Part shown: in pieces, positions 38,280 through 50,622 of the stretch
Layout: every line of letters starts with the position of its first letter
How positions within the stretch are numbered: position 1 is the first letter of the stretch
DNA from: Bombyx mori
Lineage: Eukaryota; Arthropoda; Insecta; Lepidoptera; Bombycidae
Assembly (NCBI RefSeq): GCF_030269925.1
Contig: NC_085117.1
Location: forward strand, 13,020,731 to 13,084,730
Direction of reading: 5' to 3'
Length of the DNA: 64,000 nt
Position numbers and translations under genes: made by a program
The notes under the pieces: model-generated
What the model saw: only the letters and a program-made list of their open reading frames with translations
Database searches by the model: none
What the model was told of the DNA's origin: nothing

Positions 38280-41195
38280 TAATAATGGCTGCGCTGTGAG
38301 GTCATATATCTATATATTAATACGTGAAGCAAAAACTTTGTATCCCTTTTTACGAAAATTGCGCGGACGGAGGAGTGTGTAATTTTCCACACTTATAGAG
38401 AATATAGAGAAGAAGTGCACAATGCTAATTTTTTTTTAAATAATGCGTAAAAGATACATTATATAAATAAAGAAAACATTACACAAACTACATACATACA
38501 TTCTTGACGTCTGTGGTCAAATTAAGAATAGATTACATAATAATATTGTTTGTCTTTATTAATATATTTTTATAGTGTAGTCTTGGCGAAATTTGTGATT
38601 ATAGAAGTATAAAATACAATCATAATATTGTACAAACTTATTATACAATTCCAATTAATTATAGTCGAATTTCGACTACTGCGGGACCTCTAGTTCCTAA
38701 TAATTTCACAAGATAAATTTTGGAGGATTTAACTTGGGCAGAACAAGTATCGCATGGATGGAAAGGTAAAGGACCTTTTAATCATTTACTCGAGTTACGG
38801 CTTTCCCTTTTACGCATTAAAATCCCCTCAAAAACATTTCCATAAAAACATATCGTGTCAGTTAATATTGGGTTCATAAGCCAGTGTCGTGTCAATGACC
38901 TTTTGTTCCCGAACTTGATCTTAATGACGTTATATTATTATTATATTATGAACATAGCTAATGGCAATCACAGACGATCATATTACGTAACCTTCTAGAT
39001 CTAGATTATTTTGACAATAGATTTCCGAAGATAAAACTGAACAAACAATTACGAGCCCAATTGATATTATTATTTTTCATATGTGTAGATGAGGTCAAGA
39101 GTTCATTGCTTACCTGGTGATACCACTACGGTTACCGGAGAACAAGATTATGGCTACACCCTCTTCAAGACATGAGAACGAATTCTCAATAAGATTATTC
39201 AAATAGAATAGTAAGTAGGCTTACAATAAAAACGCTTTTTGTGCACTTCGTTTTTATTACAAACACTATAATATTGTAACTAAAGTTAATAAAAACCAAA
39301 ATTATTTTGTAAATTAGGCATAGCTATTGTTGAAGGTCACCGGAATTCGGAGACATAGCTAGACTCTAGCGTACCTTTGAGAAAGGCAGTTTCGCATTGG
39401 ACGTCTGTAGGTTGATGACGCAAATAGTGCAAATTTCGGAAAGTTTATATTTAGTAAACTATCTACTTATGTAACGCAAAGATTACTTCTAGACATCCGG
39501 GTCTTCTCCAGATCACCGACACCACATATAAATAAATTTTAAATTGTATAACATACCGCGCAATGATAAAACAGTAAATACAATTTTACAACTCCTTTTT
39601 TATATTTGTAGCATCAATTCTATCATCTACTTTTGTTTTAGTTAAAATATAACAAATAACTTAATACGTACTAAGCTGCTTAATATTACAAAATATAAAC
39701 TGTCTTAAATAAATGATTAGGATCTCCCTTGTCCCTGTCATACTTTGTGGGCTCACAACATAATATTTGTCCTTGATTACAATTTTATTTGACCAACTAA
39801 TTTATGACCAGTCTTTGGTCTTATGTGAAACTTCAATATCTATCTGGGAAACACAGGTAAGAACAAAAAACACGTGGGCGATCGTATTCACGTTACGATG
39901 TTTAAGGGCCTGGGTAACGTCAGGTCGCTTTCAGGTACTTCATCTTCCTTTGACCATCGCACCAACTGCCGCCGGAGTACAGCAAGTGCCTACTAGTCGG
40001 CACCACTGTGCTGATCCCAGTGCGTTTCCAGAAAAAAAATTGTCATCAACCATACAACTTTGCAATTAATTCCCCATTCACGGTGTGCCTCATTGAGCTC
40101 GGCGACATGTTCTTCTTCGAACAGGATTTGAAAGCAGTAAGGAACGTTTGTACCCTTGGAATTAAAAACATTACTTTCAAATTTCATCAACTTAAATTAC
40201 TAGTATAACTACTTGCGCAACAATAGTATAAACTGTAACAAAAAACTGCGGAAGTAAAACATAAATTCTTTCATCAAACATTCCGAAATATTGTAAATTA
40301 ATTGCAATTGTTTAATTAATTTATTATGCATTATTTTTTCCGCAATTAATTCCACATTCGTGAATTTAATAGTTACTGGAGTGTTTCATGTAGACTTAAA
40401 ATATAATTTTGCGGAACTAATTATAAATTTTATTAAATGTACCACACAAACTTATATTGTATTTGATTCAGGAAACATATCAACAATGTTACATTTACGA
40501 AGGATAATTAATAGACATACTCATAACAGAAGTGGTAGAAACAAAATAGTTACGACCTTCGTGTTTCAAAGGCAAGCAATGTCAAAGGCAATGTCTATAA
40601 TTTCTAGTAAACTCTTAACACCAGATGAGCCATGAATTCGTCGACTCGTCTACCGAAATAATAAGAAAATAAATAATTCTACCAGACGTCCGATCGTTTC
40701 AACAAGTCCCTTGCTTTAGACGTGCGAAATCAGCATCTAATCAACTAAGTTATAAGAAGGTCGTTCGGTGACAAACGAACGGAATTGAATGTAAGCTGTG
40801 AACTCATTACAGGGGAAGTAGCTTGAACTAAGATTATGCTAAGTACACAACAGGTCCGTACTTAGAATATAAAGTTTTAATAATTAAATAAATGGTTTGT
40901 TGGTTACTTTTAAATTGTGCTATAGGAAAATGTATGTTTATTTAACCACAATACTCATTGCGACAAACTTATTTACATTCGTCTCCTGCAATTTAGTTGC
41001 GTTATTCAATATTTTTTTTTGGAGAATTCCATAGATTTGCTTTGAAACATGTTGGCAATATTATTATTATAATATATATCTGTAATTTATAATTAATATT
41101 ATTATATTATTATAAATTCTTGAGCTACCGACTGCTTAAAATGTCTGCTTTTTCTGTCTCAATTAGAAAATAAACATACATGCCTAAGCAATAAT
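38280..41195. other. long intergenic stretch, no gene seen
   Basis: Nearly 3 kb of AT-rich sequence. Open frames at 39767, 40008 and 40360 have no signal peptide, domain or promoter. Weak SINE echoes lie near 39090-39145 and 40605-40660 (CTCTTAACACCAGATGAGCC). AT simple repeats near 41060-41115. Confidence 0.45.
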
Positions 41196-41201
41196 GAGCC
41201 A

Positions 41202-41387
41202 GTGAAGCAGTAATGCGTTTCGGTTTGAAGGGTGGGGGGGCAGCCGTTGTAACTATACTGAGACCTTAGAACTTATTCTCAAGGTGGGTGGCGCATTTAC
41301 GTTGAAGATGTCTATGGGCTCCAGTAACCACTTAACTCCAGGTGGGCTGTGAGACCGTCCACTCATCTAAGCAATAAAAAAAAAAAA
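41202..41387 (+). repeat. Bm1-like SINE 3' fragment
   Basis: GTGAAGCAGTAATGCG through CTCATCTAAGCAATAAAAAA; includes a run of seven G after AAGGGT. Confidence 0.85.
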
Positions 41388-41556
41388 TATGTGTTTTGTC
41401 TGTTATGTACTAGTTTGGTATGTGCTAATAATGTTTTGGGTCATACGACATTCAACACTGACAACACCAGTATATTCTCGTAGTATATTATCAACCACGT
41501 CTTCGGCTGTCTAGCCACTTTATAAAAACTACTAAAAATATATATTATCTATTCAA

Positions 41557-42366
41557 TCGATATATAAAAGTCGATATGTGACTGTATGTGTCTTCCCTAT
41601 ATATCCTGAAACTGATTTCGACAAAATTTTCAGGAAATCATCAAATTGGCCTTCTTTTTTTTTGTCGGGAGGAAATCGCCTGACTTCTGTCCTTCACTGA
41701 GGATGGAGGGCGGGGCATGTCGGAGTCGAACCAACTACAACCTCCTGTCGCTCAACAACCAGCATCCAAACCTCCCATGAGACAGAGCTCATGAAAAGGC
41801 AAAGGGGGGAAAGTGAAGCGTTTAGTCTCTCCCATCACCCTCCCCCTCGGGACGCCGGACTAGCGGTCGTCGGCCCCACGACCACCAGCCCTCTCGGTCA
41901 GCAGGCTATCCGAAGCCCGCCTAGATGGCGCCGGTTAGAATGGTCTATCCTACGGAATACCCCGCTGGGTCAGAACCAGCGTGGGTTGAGGATAGCCGGC
42001 CTTCCATCACGCGGATGCTCATGCATAAAACGCGTGCAGAGCAGCTTGCACGTCGTATTCTTAGGCCCCCTTCACCGGTCCCCAGGCCGACATGTGAGGG
42101 AGACCCGAAACACTTAGAGGGCCAGGGCTTGGGCGAGATCCGCCTCCCCCCGCCGCCTCCTTCTGCGAGATGGTGCACTCGCAGAAGTCGAGCATCGCCT
42201 TCCACGATTCGTCGTCACCGAGCATCAATGCCACAACACTCGGCAACGACAAGTCGTTTATCAAATTGGCCTAGCGATTATTTTTGTGGAATATAGTAAA
42301 GAGTAATAGTGCAGATGTTTGGTAGCGATCGCTTCAAAGTCAAACGACTGGACCGGGTTCGGCTAG
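41557..42366 (+). mobile_element. Helitron-like element split by a LINE
   Basis: The left end TCGATATATAAAAG follows A; the right end GGGTTCGGCTAG is followed by T, fitting Helitron insertion between A and T. A weak hairpin AGTC-AAAC-GACT lies about 20 bp before the end. Without the LINE insert (41653-42259) and one copy of its target duplication it is about 190 bp. No ORF of its own. Confidence 0.6.
41653..42259 (-). mobile_element. R1-like LINE 3' fragment with 13-bp target duplication
   Basis: ATCAAATTGGCCT flanks the insert on both sides (41640-41652 and 42260-42272). The T-run at 41654-41664 is the poly(A) tail of a minus-strand element. The 5' end, at 42259, still codes for the ORF2 end: LSLPSVVALMLGDDESW, then KAMLDFCECTISQKE, a hallmark of R1-clade reverse transcriptase C-termini. 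The rest is 3' UTR, also present at 60451 and 62659. Confidence 0.82.
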
Positions 42367-42371
42367 TATAA

Positions 42372-42855
42372 TATAATTGATTTGCGTCAACAATAGTCAG
42401 TATTAAATTATGTATCAATTTAATTCTTGAATCCGCCTCTGGGCAAGTATCGGGCCGCGGATCACCTTGATCTAATAATGACGGTGCAAACGACTTATTG
42501 ACAATATAAAAAACATGGAATCACGGGAAACAAAAATTTTGTGCTTGTATTTACGATGGTTTGACGAAAATTGTTGCTGCCACAATGCTATCACGCGTTC
42601 CGATTCATTTAATAGAATTTCGAAGTTGATAGTTGTTCCAAAATAAATACTTGAAACTACAACCTATGGTCTCGAGGGCGTTAGAATGATCTTTCAAACT
42701 CTCTGCTCATCCAAAAAAAAAAAAACTTGTATGCAGAAACAGCCATGACATAAAGGTAAAACGGGACGTTTCAGTTTATAAGAATATGGGGTCTCAATTA
42801 TATTGTTGCTTAAAAAATATGTATATTACTGTGTCGAACAATATTATCTTTACGA
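42372..42855. other. intergenic, nothing seen
   Basis: No gene-like feature. Confidence 0.4.
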
Positions 42856-42857
42856 TT

Positions 42858-43130
42858 TGTCATCATCATCATCATCTTAGCCTATAATAGCTGTCTACTG
42901 CTATACATAGGGTCCCCCAATCGATCTCCAATCCGACCGTTCTTTTTCCACCTAAATTCAAAGTTACACAGCTATTTTCATTGGGTTGTCCGCCCATCTG
43001 ATAGGTGGCCGTCTCAAACTGTGCTTGCCAGGTGCTTGCCGTGATCTCCACTCAAAATTATCTGCCCCCACCGGCTTTCCTATCTTCGCCCTATGCAGCC
43101 TGCCCACTGCCACTTCAGCTCCCCAAGCAA
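42858..43130 (-). repeat. RTE-like LINE 3' fragment
   Basis: ATC triplet run at 42860-42875, then AATAGCTGTCTACTGCTATACATAG and, further on, TTGTCCGCCCATCTGATAGG. Diverged from the copy at 62030 and non-coding. Confidence 0.6.
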
Positions 43131-43144
43131 TCCTATTACTTATA

Positions 43145-44465
43145 TAATTTAGAATCTTTATTATGAACGAAACTAGTTAGAAGAACTTTGTATAAAACTA
43201 CTTTATAATAAGTATGTAAAGTTAAGAATTAGTTAACAAGTTAGTACGTGTGTTGTGTATGAACTATTGTGACGTAAGTAAAACCTAAGCACGTCATACA
43301 CTTATGCGGTCAGGGAAGCAGGCTCGAGAAGTTTCACTGTTGAGTGATATTTATACCTACCTAGTACCTAGTAGAATCCGATAGCTTGTTATATAAAAAA
43401 AAACTTGTTTCTTTATTCGAAGTGGTACCAATCGCATGATTTATTCAATTGCCTTAAAAAAAATTGGTTCATTGTTGGTAGATCAGGGAATGTGTCAGAC
43501 ACATACATATATAATATTTATCAAAATATATAAAACAAGCATGGCTAGGCTAGAACAGGTCTGCCTTACTCAGTACCAGCAAAAGATTTGTTTAGTTGAG
43601 CACTATTTCAAACCCATGCGGTATTGTCAGTCACACAGATGCCACCGATATTATAAATTTTCGGCGTTAAGGTACTTCTAATATAATTTATTTTGAAAAC
43701 GGTTTAGCTAAAATCTAAAACAGTCCTGTGGATTCCCTTGTAAATAAGTACGTCTCGGTCTAGGAACAAGCCACTTCTTTTCTGTAGGAAAAATAGAGGC
43801 TTAACAAGTTTACTTTTATATTAGTATACTTAGTATAAATTAGGTTACTATTCTACGCGGTAAGTTAAGTATTACTATGTTACTAGTAATTTAAGTATTA
43901 CTACTATTCTGCGCCAACAACACACACTGTCGGTGTACTTTGTATCCCATGAATTTCTGAATTGATAATCATGTTAATAATATCCAGGATGCCTGCTATA
44001 TTTACATCGTTACATGAACTTGATTAGCAAAATTCGAATCAACTACATTTATTTCAAACGATTAGATCACTTAGTTTTATGTTGCAGCCAGTTTAAATTT
44101 ATTCAAGTAAAGAGTTTTATTCGAAATTTCAGCCAGTTTCGAAACAACACTTAAAACCTCCAAAATCGGCAACATATTAAACCAAGTACCCTGAACTTTT
44201 TCAAATAAATTACGCTTCAATGTAACAGAAGCCCGTTTTATGCAAACGTGAGCTGTATAGTGCATTGTTCGTTTGAAATGGCAACGCCGAGGGGGCAGCT
44301 TATCAGATCGCTCCAGTTTTGCAGTAAGTGTATTGTCTCGACGCCTTCGCACTTCATACGTGACGTTGACGGGACCGAAGATATCAGCATTTGAATTATG
44401 TAGCTGTTTCATTTGTAATGCATTGAACAATTGAGTTTGGAAGCCAAGTATTCTTTTTTATGGTT
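43145..44465. other. intergenic, no gene seen
   Basis: AT-rich. The minus-strand frame 44430-44077 (117 codons) has no recognisable domain or promoter; I leave it uncalled. Confidence 0.4.
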
Positions 44466-44469
44466 GAAG

Positions 44470-44545
44470 GATTACAGGTGGCCCAGAGGCTTTTCCAGCT
44501 TCGCCAGGACAGGTGGGCGAGCCTCAGCTCAGCTCAGGAGGAGTA
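44470..44545. repeat. dispersed repeat, pair of 34555
   Basis: GATTACAGGTGGCCCAGAGG and CGCCAGGACAGGTGGGCGAG; the other copy is inverted at 34555-34650. Confidence 0.55.
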
Positions 44546-44769
44546 AGATTAGCTAACAGCTGCCCGAGCGCCTCCGAAACAGACCTAACAACTCAAGAGC
44601 ACCTGCTTCGCAAATGGATCTACTACCGACTGAGAAACTCAACGTGCTGATGCAAGGATTAGGTTGCACTTTTTGTGAACTCTTTGCCAAGTTCGACGAA
44701 AACGGTAACCGGGATCCCATGCCAAGTATTCTGTTGAGCAACCATATTGATCGATTAATGTCCAAATAT

Positions 44770-45990
44770 CAAAAATAGGAAGTGCTTCTAGGTACACGAA
44801 TATTTTTTGTAAAACCAATAATTGTCACTGGAACTATTCGCGATAAAAGTAATAGTATAAGACTATATATATATCAATGGCCTTACTAACCCGGCTACTA
44901 GAATGTCAAAGAGAGTAAATGTCAACAACATTAAATATTTACTAGTGATTACACCGTCATGGCCATTTCTGTCGCGAAACAATAACAATAATTATATAAT
45001 CGGCGACAGTCGAGCTGTGCCTCTGGACCAGTATATAAACGAACAATACTTTTAAACTGTCCAATTTTAATTGACACGCATATGAGATACGCTTTTAATT
45101 AAGTTGATTCATTAAAAACCTTTACCGACCCTCAAGACAAAGACTCTCACTGAATTATTGACTCGAATACAACCAATACGACATTCCAGTTAAAACTGTA
45201 TAATACATTTACAATTTACGATGTTGATCACTGGTATTTGCGCAAGATTTTTGGATGACGAAACGGTACAGTGCGCTTGCATCAGGAATATTTCATATCC
45301 ATAATTAGACATTGAATAGGCGGCAGCATTGTAATCTTATAAATCGTATAAAACGGTCACGTTTTCTGGATTAAGTATTTTTACAACGAAAATAATGTTC
45401 TGCACGACAGTACTAAGGAGATATAACATTACTTGTATGATTTCAAACATGCCTTTTTTTCATAATGGTGCCTTATGTTATTTTTAGTTTCATAACTTTG
45501 TACGGAATGATCTTGATTCTCTCTCACCGTGAAAATAGAATTTCATAAAGTTGTCTGTTCATTGTGTCGTTTCAAACCATCGAAGTCAGTCTGAATACTT
45601 GATTTTGTATTCCATATTTTTTTCAAATAAGGCCGAATACTGTTAGACCGATTTAATCTCTACAACACCGTATAAGGATTATCTAATAATTCTTTTTTTA
45701 AACTTGACGGATTCCGACAGTTTCCCATCGACACGTACCACATAAAGAGCATAAGCAACATGTCACATGCTCGAAATAAACGTGACATTATTATAAAACG
45801 CTTACTTGAATCATGTCTTACATGGCATTCATATTTTGTCAGACCACTAGAAAAGACTATGTATGTATGCGTGTACTTATGCAACCCTGGACTTCACCAT
45901 CTGTCCCAATATGTCCCTAACTATAGTGTAATTACCCAATTATCTTATCGAACTTGTAGGATAAGTCCGCACGTGCTGGTACCATGTCTA
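44770..45990. other. intergenic, nothing seen
   Basis: AT-rich, no gene-like feature; overlapping short frames on both strands near 45660-46065 are chance or SINE-derived. Confidence 0.4.
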
Positions 45991-45995
45991 TTACT

Positions 45996-46238
45996 TCTTT
46001 TTTTTTATTGCTTATATGGGTGTACGGTACCCACCTGGTTGTTAAGTGGTTACTGGAGCCCATAGATATCTACAAGGTAAAAGCGCCACCCACCTTGAGA
46101 TATAAGTTCTAAGGTTTTAGTATAGTTACAACGGCTGCCCCACCCTTTAAACCGAAACGGATTACTGCTTCACGGCAGAAATAGGCGGGGTGTAGGTACC
46201 TACCCGTGCGGACTCACAAGACGTCCTACCACCAGTAA
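45996..46238 (-). repeat. Bm1-like SINE, 5' truncated
   Basis: T-run at 45996, then TTGCTTATATGGGTG through CCTACCACCAGT. Minus orientation. Confidence 0.85.
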
Positions 46239-46564
46239 ACTAAAACTGAAAACAACTAAAGTAAGTACTACCATAAAGTGCCGATTTAAAAGTTAAGATA
46301 GCACATTGTCAATTTAATTGTGACTTCGCCATCGTGTCTGAAAGTCGAAGAAATTGTTCGCGTTTTGTTACCTAAATCTGATCGACGGAAACCGCAAACT
46401 CTTGAAATAAAAGTTTTTGGGTGAAACAATGTTAAATATAAAAATCAATTTAATAATATTTTTTTTTCAAATCCCTTGAAAAGAGTCAAAGTCTGTACTG
46501 ATCTATAGCGTTCTTGTGGCAGATAATAACATATTATTTGTGTACACTGTACAGTTATATAAGT

Positions 46565-46790
46565 GTAAAGAAAAACCTTTATTTAAAACTCTTTAGTTTT
46601 AAAAAATGACTTTTCTTCAGTGTCATTGAGTGAAAAGAGAGTTTAGTTTTGTATAGTTTATTAATACTGTTTAGGTACTGTTTAACTTTTAATATTAATT
46701 TTAAAAGAGATTAAGGGCTTTAAATTTTATTTTCTTATTATACATATAACAGAAAACGCAATTAAGTCTTTTATTGTTTATTCACTCTGA
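46565..46790 (+). repeat. diverged repeat, inverted pair of 56930
   Basis: GTAAAGAAAAACCTTTAT, TTAAGGGCTTTAAATTTTAT and GAAAACGCAATTAAGTCTTTTA. All three recur in the same order in the complement of 56930-57155. Confidence 0.65.
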
Positions 46791-46814
46791 AATACATCAC
46801 ATCATTATATATGT

Positions 46815-46950
46815 ATATGAATGAATGAATGAATGAATGAATGAATGAATGAAAATTATTTATTGCACAAAAATATTCTACAAAGACGAACTTAACGCCA
46901 TACAGACATTCTCTTCCAGTTAACCCTCGTTGATGAAGTGAAAGATTAAA
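46815..46950 (-). repeat. GAAT microsatellite and LINE 3' end
   Basis: Eight or more ATGA units at about 46817-46853, then ATTATTTATTGCACAAAAA. This is the usual form of a non-LTR element's 3' end read in reverse. Confidence 0.55.
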
Positions 46951-47199
46951 AAAATGCGTAGCTGTGATAAAGTTAATACATGTCTATAATTTAAAGAACT
47001 AGTAGACATATATTAGTTATACATGCATATTTAGTAATAGTAAGGCGGTAAGAAAAATGTAAACTCGTAAGACAAGAACCATAAAGGGAAATGTTAGTTT
47101 CCGCCCTCAGCGGTTTATTACAAGAAATCCGAAGGAATTTAACCTTGAACAAAGCAACCGAGAAAACAGCACGTAATAAAATACAACCAAAACTACTGA

Positions 47200-47437
47200 C
47201 TACAGTATATTTATATATATACATATATTTCTTCTGTGCGTGTGTTTGTTACTGAACTCCTCCTAAACGGCTGGATCGATTTGAATGATTTTTTTTTCTA
47301 TGCGTTTGGGTGGCACTCGGGATGGTTTAGATTCACAAATCAGCCCGGCAGAGGGCGCTGGAGTCGGTATCTAGATTATTTATCTTTCCTAGAAATAATT
47401 ATTTATATGGAAGAACAACGTTTGCCGGGTCAGCTAG
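47200..47437 (+). mobile_element. Helitron-like element, left end unclear
   Basis: The 3' end AACGTTTGCCGGGTCAGCTAG is followed by T and matches the common lepidopteran Helitron ending. The upstream body has AAACGGCTGGATCGATTTGAA. I cannot fix the 5' TC. Confidence 0.6.
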
Positions 47438-47439
47438 TA

Positions 47440-48055
47440 TACGTATAAAAGCAGTTCAATTAAAAACAAGCCCTACAATTAAGCTGTTTATAGTCGATTT
47501 CTGTTGTCATTTGACAATCAAATTGATTTACGATTTCACGGCACACCTGTCGTTACGAGGTCAAAGGAGTCCATAGACTAATGTCAATGCCGGCACCGGG
47601 CACTTAAAGTCTATATTATTTAACGTCTGTCCCAATCTTCGAACCGGTAAGGGTGACTATTAAAAACCAAAGAAGAACCAAACAACATTTAAAATTAATT
47701 CTAGATGAGCATCAGCCATAAGCTCACTCTCGTCGTATAGTTAGGTATATATGATGCCGATCAGATCCTAAAAACTGTTTAGAACTTAGAAAAAAAAATT
47801 GCAACAAAAAATATCAAATTATATATTTTGGGTATAGAATATAAACGCTAAAACACCGAGTGTTTTCCAAAGGCGTTTGGTCCTTAATTTATTGATTTCG
47901 AGTAAATACTAGTTTAGAGCAGTTCAACATTTAACTGTAAAAGGAGAGAGGTACGGTCAGCAAAACAAGATTTTTTGGAAGAGAAGGTTTTTATGGACCC
48001 TCAAAAGTTTTGTTTACCAAATTGTCGCTGAACATTACGATGAAACATTTCAGTG
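47440..48055. other. intergenic, nothing seen
   Basis: AT-rich, no gene-like feature. Confidence 0.4.
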
Positions 48056-48056
48056 A

Positions 48057-48385
48057 TAATTTTTATCATTGCACTTGTAGGCAGACGAACATACAGCCCT
48101 GATGGTGAGTGGTTACCGTCGCCCATGGACGACAGCAATTCCAGGGGCAGAGCCAAAACGCTGCCCACCATTAAGTGCTCTCCACAAGGCTCGTTTGAAG
48201 AAGGACATAATCTCATAGCGCTCGGGAAATACCGCAGAAGGGAGCTCGTTCCAAAGCCGGATGGTACGTTGCAAAAAAGATCTCTGGAAATGCACTGTGG
48301 ATGAACGCAATGGTTTTGGGTAGTATGGATAAACTCTCTGATGGCGGGCGGTGCAATGGTAAAATCTCAAACAATTCTCCACAAA
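48057..48385 (-). mobile_element. LINE 3' fragment (family of 20318)
   Basis: The minus-strand frame reads RSFLQRTIRLWNELPSAVF, then ERYEIMSFFKRALW, the ORF2 end seen at 24426. The 3' end is at the left (TTGCACTTGTAGGCAGACGA). Confidence 0.85.
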
Positions 48386-48439
48386 TAAATAAAAATGTCA
48401 TGTTTTACTGAAAGCGTCTTCGTCTTCCTCTTTCTTTCT

Positions 48440-48690
48440 TTTTTCCCTACCTCTTCGCTGGTAGCCTAAGGAGCTGTTCTAGCTACGCGCATACGTAGAG
48501 ATAAGCTCACGGGCTCAACCTTGGAAACCTAACACTAGCCTTAGCAAGAGCAGTGCTTTGCAGAATCTACCACCGGTCCGGAATCACGACCCCACTTAGA
48601 AGATCCGGCGAGAAAATATATAGGTTGCTAAGGGTTAGGACGGTGACCGGTGCTTGAAGGACCTAAAACAAAGAGGGGATCCGACAAGAC
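48440..48690 (+). repeat. dispersed repeat B copy
   Basis: GGCTCAACCTTGGAAACC, AAGAGCAGTGCTTTGCAG, AGATCCGGCGAGAAAA and GGTGACCGGTGCTTG. Several deletions. Confidence 0.7.
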
Positions 48691-48694
48691 ACGT

Positions 48695-50520
48695 TTTGGG
48701 CGACGGCGGCTTTGCATTGCCCCGGTCGCCTAGTTTGAATATGTAATTAGCGACTACCACAATAATAGGGTTGTCTTCCTAAAATACGCAGTTCCGAAAA
48801 TGAGCACTGGTTTCAAGAAACCCAAGAGTTTGAAATTAATCCAACCTTCTCCGCAACCTAATTTCTGACTATCGCATTTAAATATTAACTACATTATATT
48901 CATTAAAAAAAAACATAAACACAATTAAAGAACTACGCATTATAATATAAACAAGCCACCTTCGAGCACACAGTTTAATTTCCTCAAAAATAATTTTACT
49001 GCACACAAAAAATAATTGACGCAATATTTTAAAGGAATTGCTAATTAGAATATTAAATATCCTTTATCGGTCTGACTGTACCGCGTGTCCGCTTGTACGC
49101 CCCCTTGATAAACGATAAATAGCTATACGCACAGACGAGGTGCGACAAATAGATAATAATAATGTAGTAATAAAAAACAAATGAGTTAAAATTAAAAGGA
49201 CCTATTCGACCTGGTCAAAGTGACTGGTAACGACTGAATGTGAAAGGCAAAAGGCCGAAAAGAACGGGGTGCATTTGAAGAGACCTACAGAATTGAAGAA
49301 GAGAATTAAAATTTAGATTTCACCGAGTAATGTTAATAAAGTAAATTGTTGTGTTTATGATATCGAATATACAGGAGAACTGTGGAGTTATAATTATCAA
49401 AATTAAAATGATCAAATGTAGGTTCGTTCGTAGCGCTCTACGATCGCTGGTAATAAATATAAAAATATAAGAAAACAAAAAAGATTGTAAACGCAGCGAA
49501 GGACAGCTTACAAATAGCGAATTTAATTTTGAATTCGTAAACAAACTAAAAAGTTTCAATTCCTGATCCTTATGTTATTAAATGTGCTAAGTAAACCATA
49601 GAAATATAAACTAAAAATACAATAATGATAATAATAAAAACTTATTTAAACCACTACGATGTTTAAGTATAACAATTAGATTAATGTTCTTGTAGTAATA
49701 GTTAAAGGATAACTCATTCTAATTGAACCAAGGTTATTATGTGAATAAATTTCTTTAAACCTAACTACAACAATTAATTAAACGTCCAAATTAAATACTT
49801 CAAGCATTCACTCTAGATCTTAACATTCATAATTGGTAAACTTAGAAAAACTAACACTCGTTATTTTGTCGTATAAAGCATAGTTGCGACAACGCGGAAC
49901 TAAACTAAACGTATTATATGAGTTTTAGAGTTGTTGAGTAATTCCTAGTGGTCTTGGACACCACTTCGGTCGACTAGCCATGTCGATACCTTTCATTGTA
50001 TGAACCGAGAATTCTACAGTCCTAAAAACTCAGCTTATAATCAACTTAATAACAATACAGCTAAGAATTAGTTTTTGTCCTCACTTTTACAACGTCCTGA
50101 GCTTTTGCTACGATACGTAAAGGTCATTTCGTGCCAAAGATAAGAAATTAGCCGCTTAGTTGAGATTAGTGAATCTTCATATTTAAAGCATTATAGAATA
50201 AAGTCCAATATGGCATAACCATGTTTGCCAAAAAAATTGTTACGAAATTTCCTTCATTAAAAATGCATTGCTATAACGTCTTAATTAGAAGTTGCTATGT
50301 CAAATCACGAATTCCGCTATAAACAAACGAACTATAAAGCAAAAAATAATTAGTTCTCATCATTGCGTACTAAAACATCGCGACCACGAAATTCTTTCGC
50401 TGGTATGACCGCCACGCACCACGAGGTCAGCATTATTGACAACTGACATTGTTCTACTAGCTAACGAATTATAATTATTATTATTATGTTACTCGCTCGC
50501 TGAAATTACCTTTTAGACCA
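48695..50520. other. intergenic upstream of the 50623 gene
   Basis: About 1.8 kb with no coding pattern. An AGGTCA half-site occurs near 50429 (CGAGGTCAGC), about 100 bp before the TATA box. Confidence 0.4.
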
Positions 50521-50525
50521 CTCAC

Positions 50526-50615
50526 TATAAATATCGCGGAGGGCGAGTCAAATGTATCAGTCGGCCGTGTGCGGTTTGAAGTGATCTACATACATCGTCA
50601 GGAAACACAGACCAC
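50526..50615 (+). promoter_or_regulatory. core promoter and leader of the 50623 gene
   Basis: TATAAATA 50526-50533, TATCAGTCGG with TCAGT 50557-50561, leader AACACAGACCAC 50604-50615. Confidence 0.75.
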
Positions 50616-50622
50616 GTTCATT

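Noticed and set aside
44077..44430. 117-codon minus-strand ORF
   Set aside because: No recognisable motif, no TATA or poly(A) arrangement, and no relation to neighbouring genes.
45001..46065. LTR retrotransposon or viral remnant
   Set aside because: I looked for gag/pol motifs, primer-binding sites and long direct repeats here and elsewhere and saw none; all reverse transcriptases recognised are of non-LTR type.
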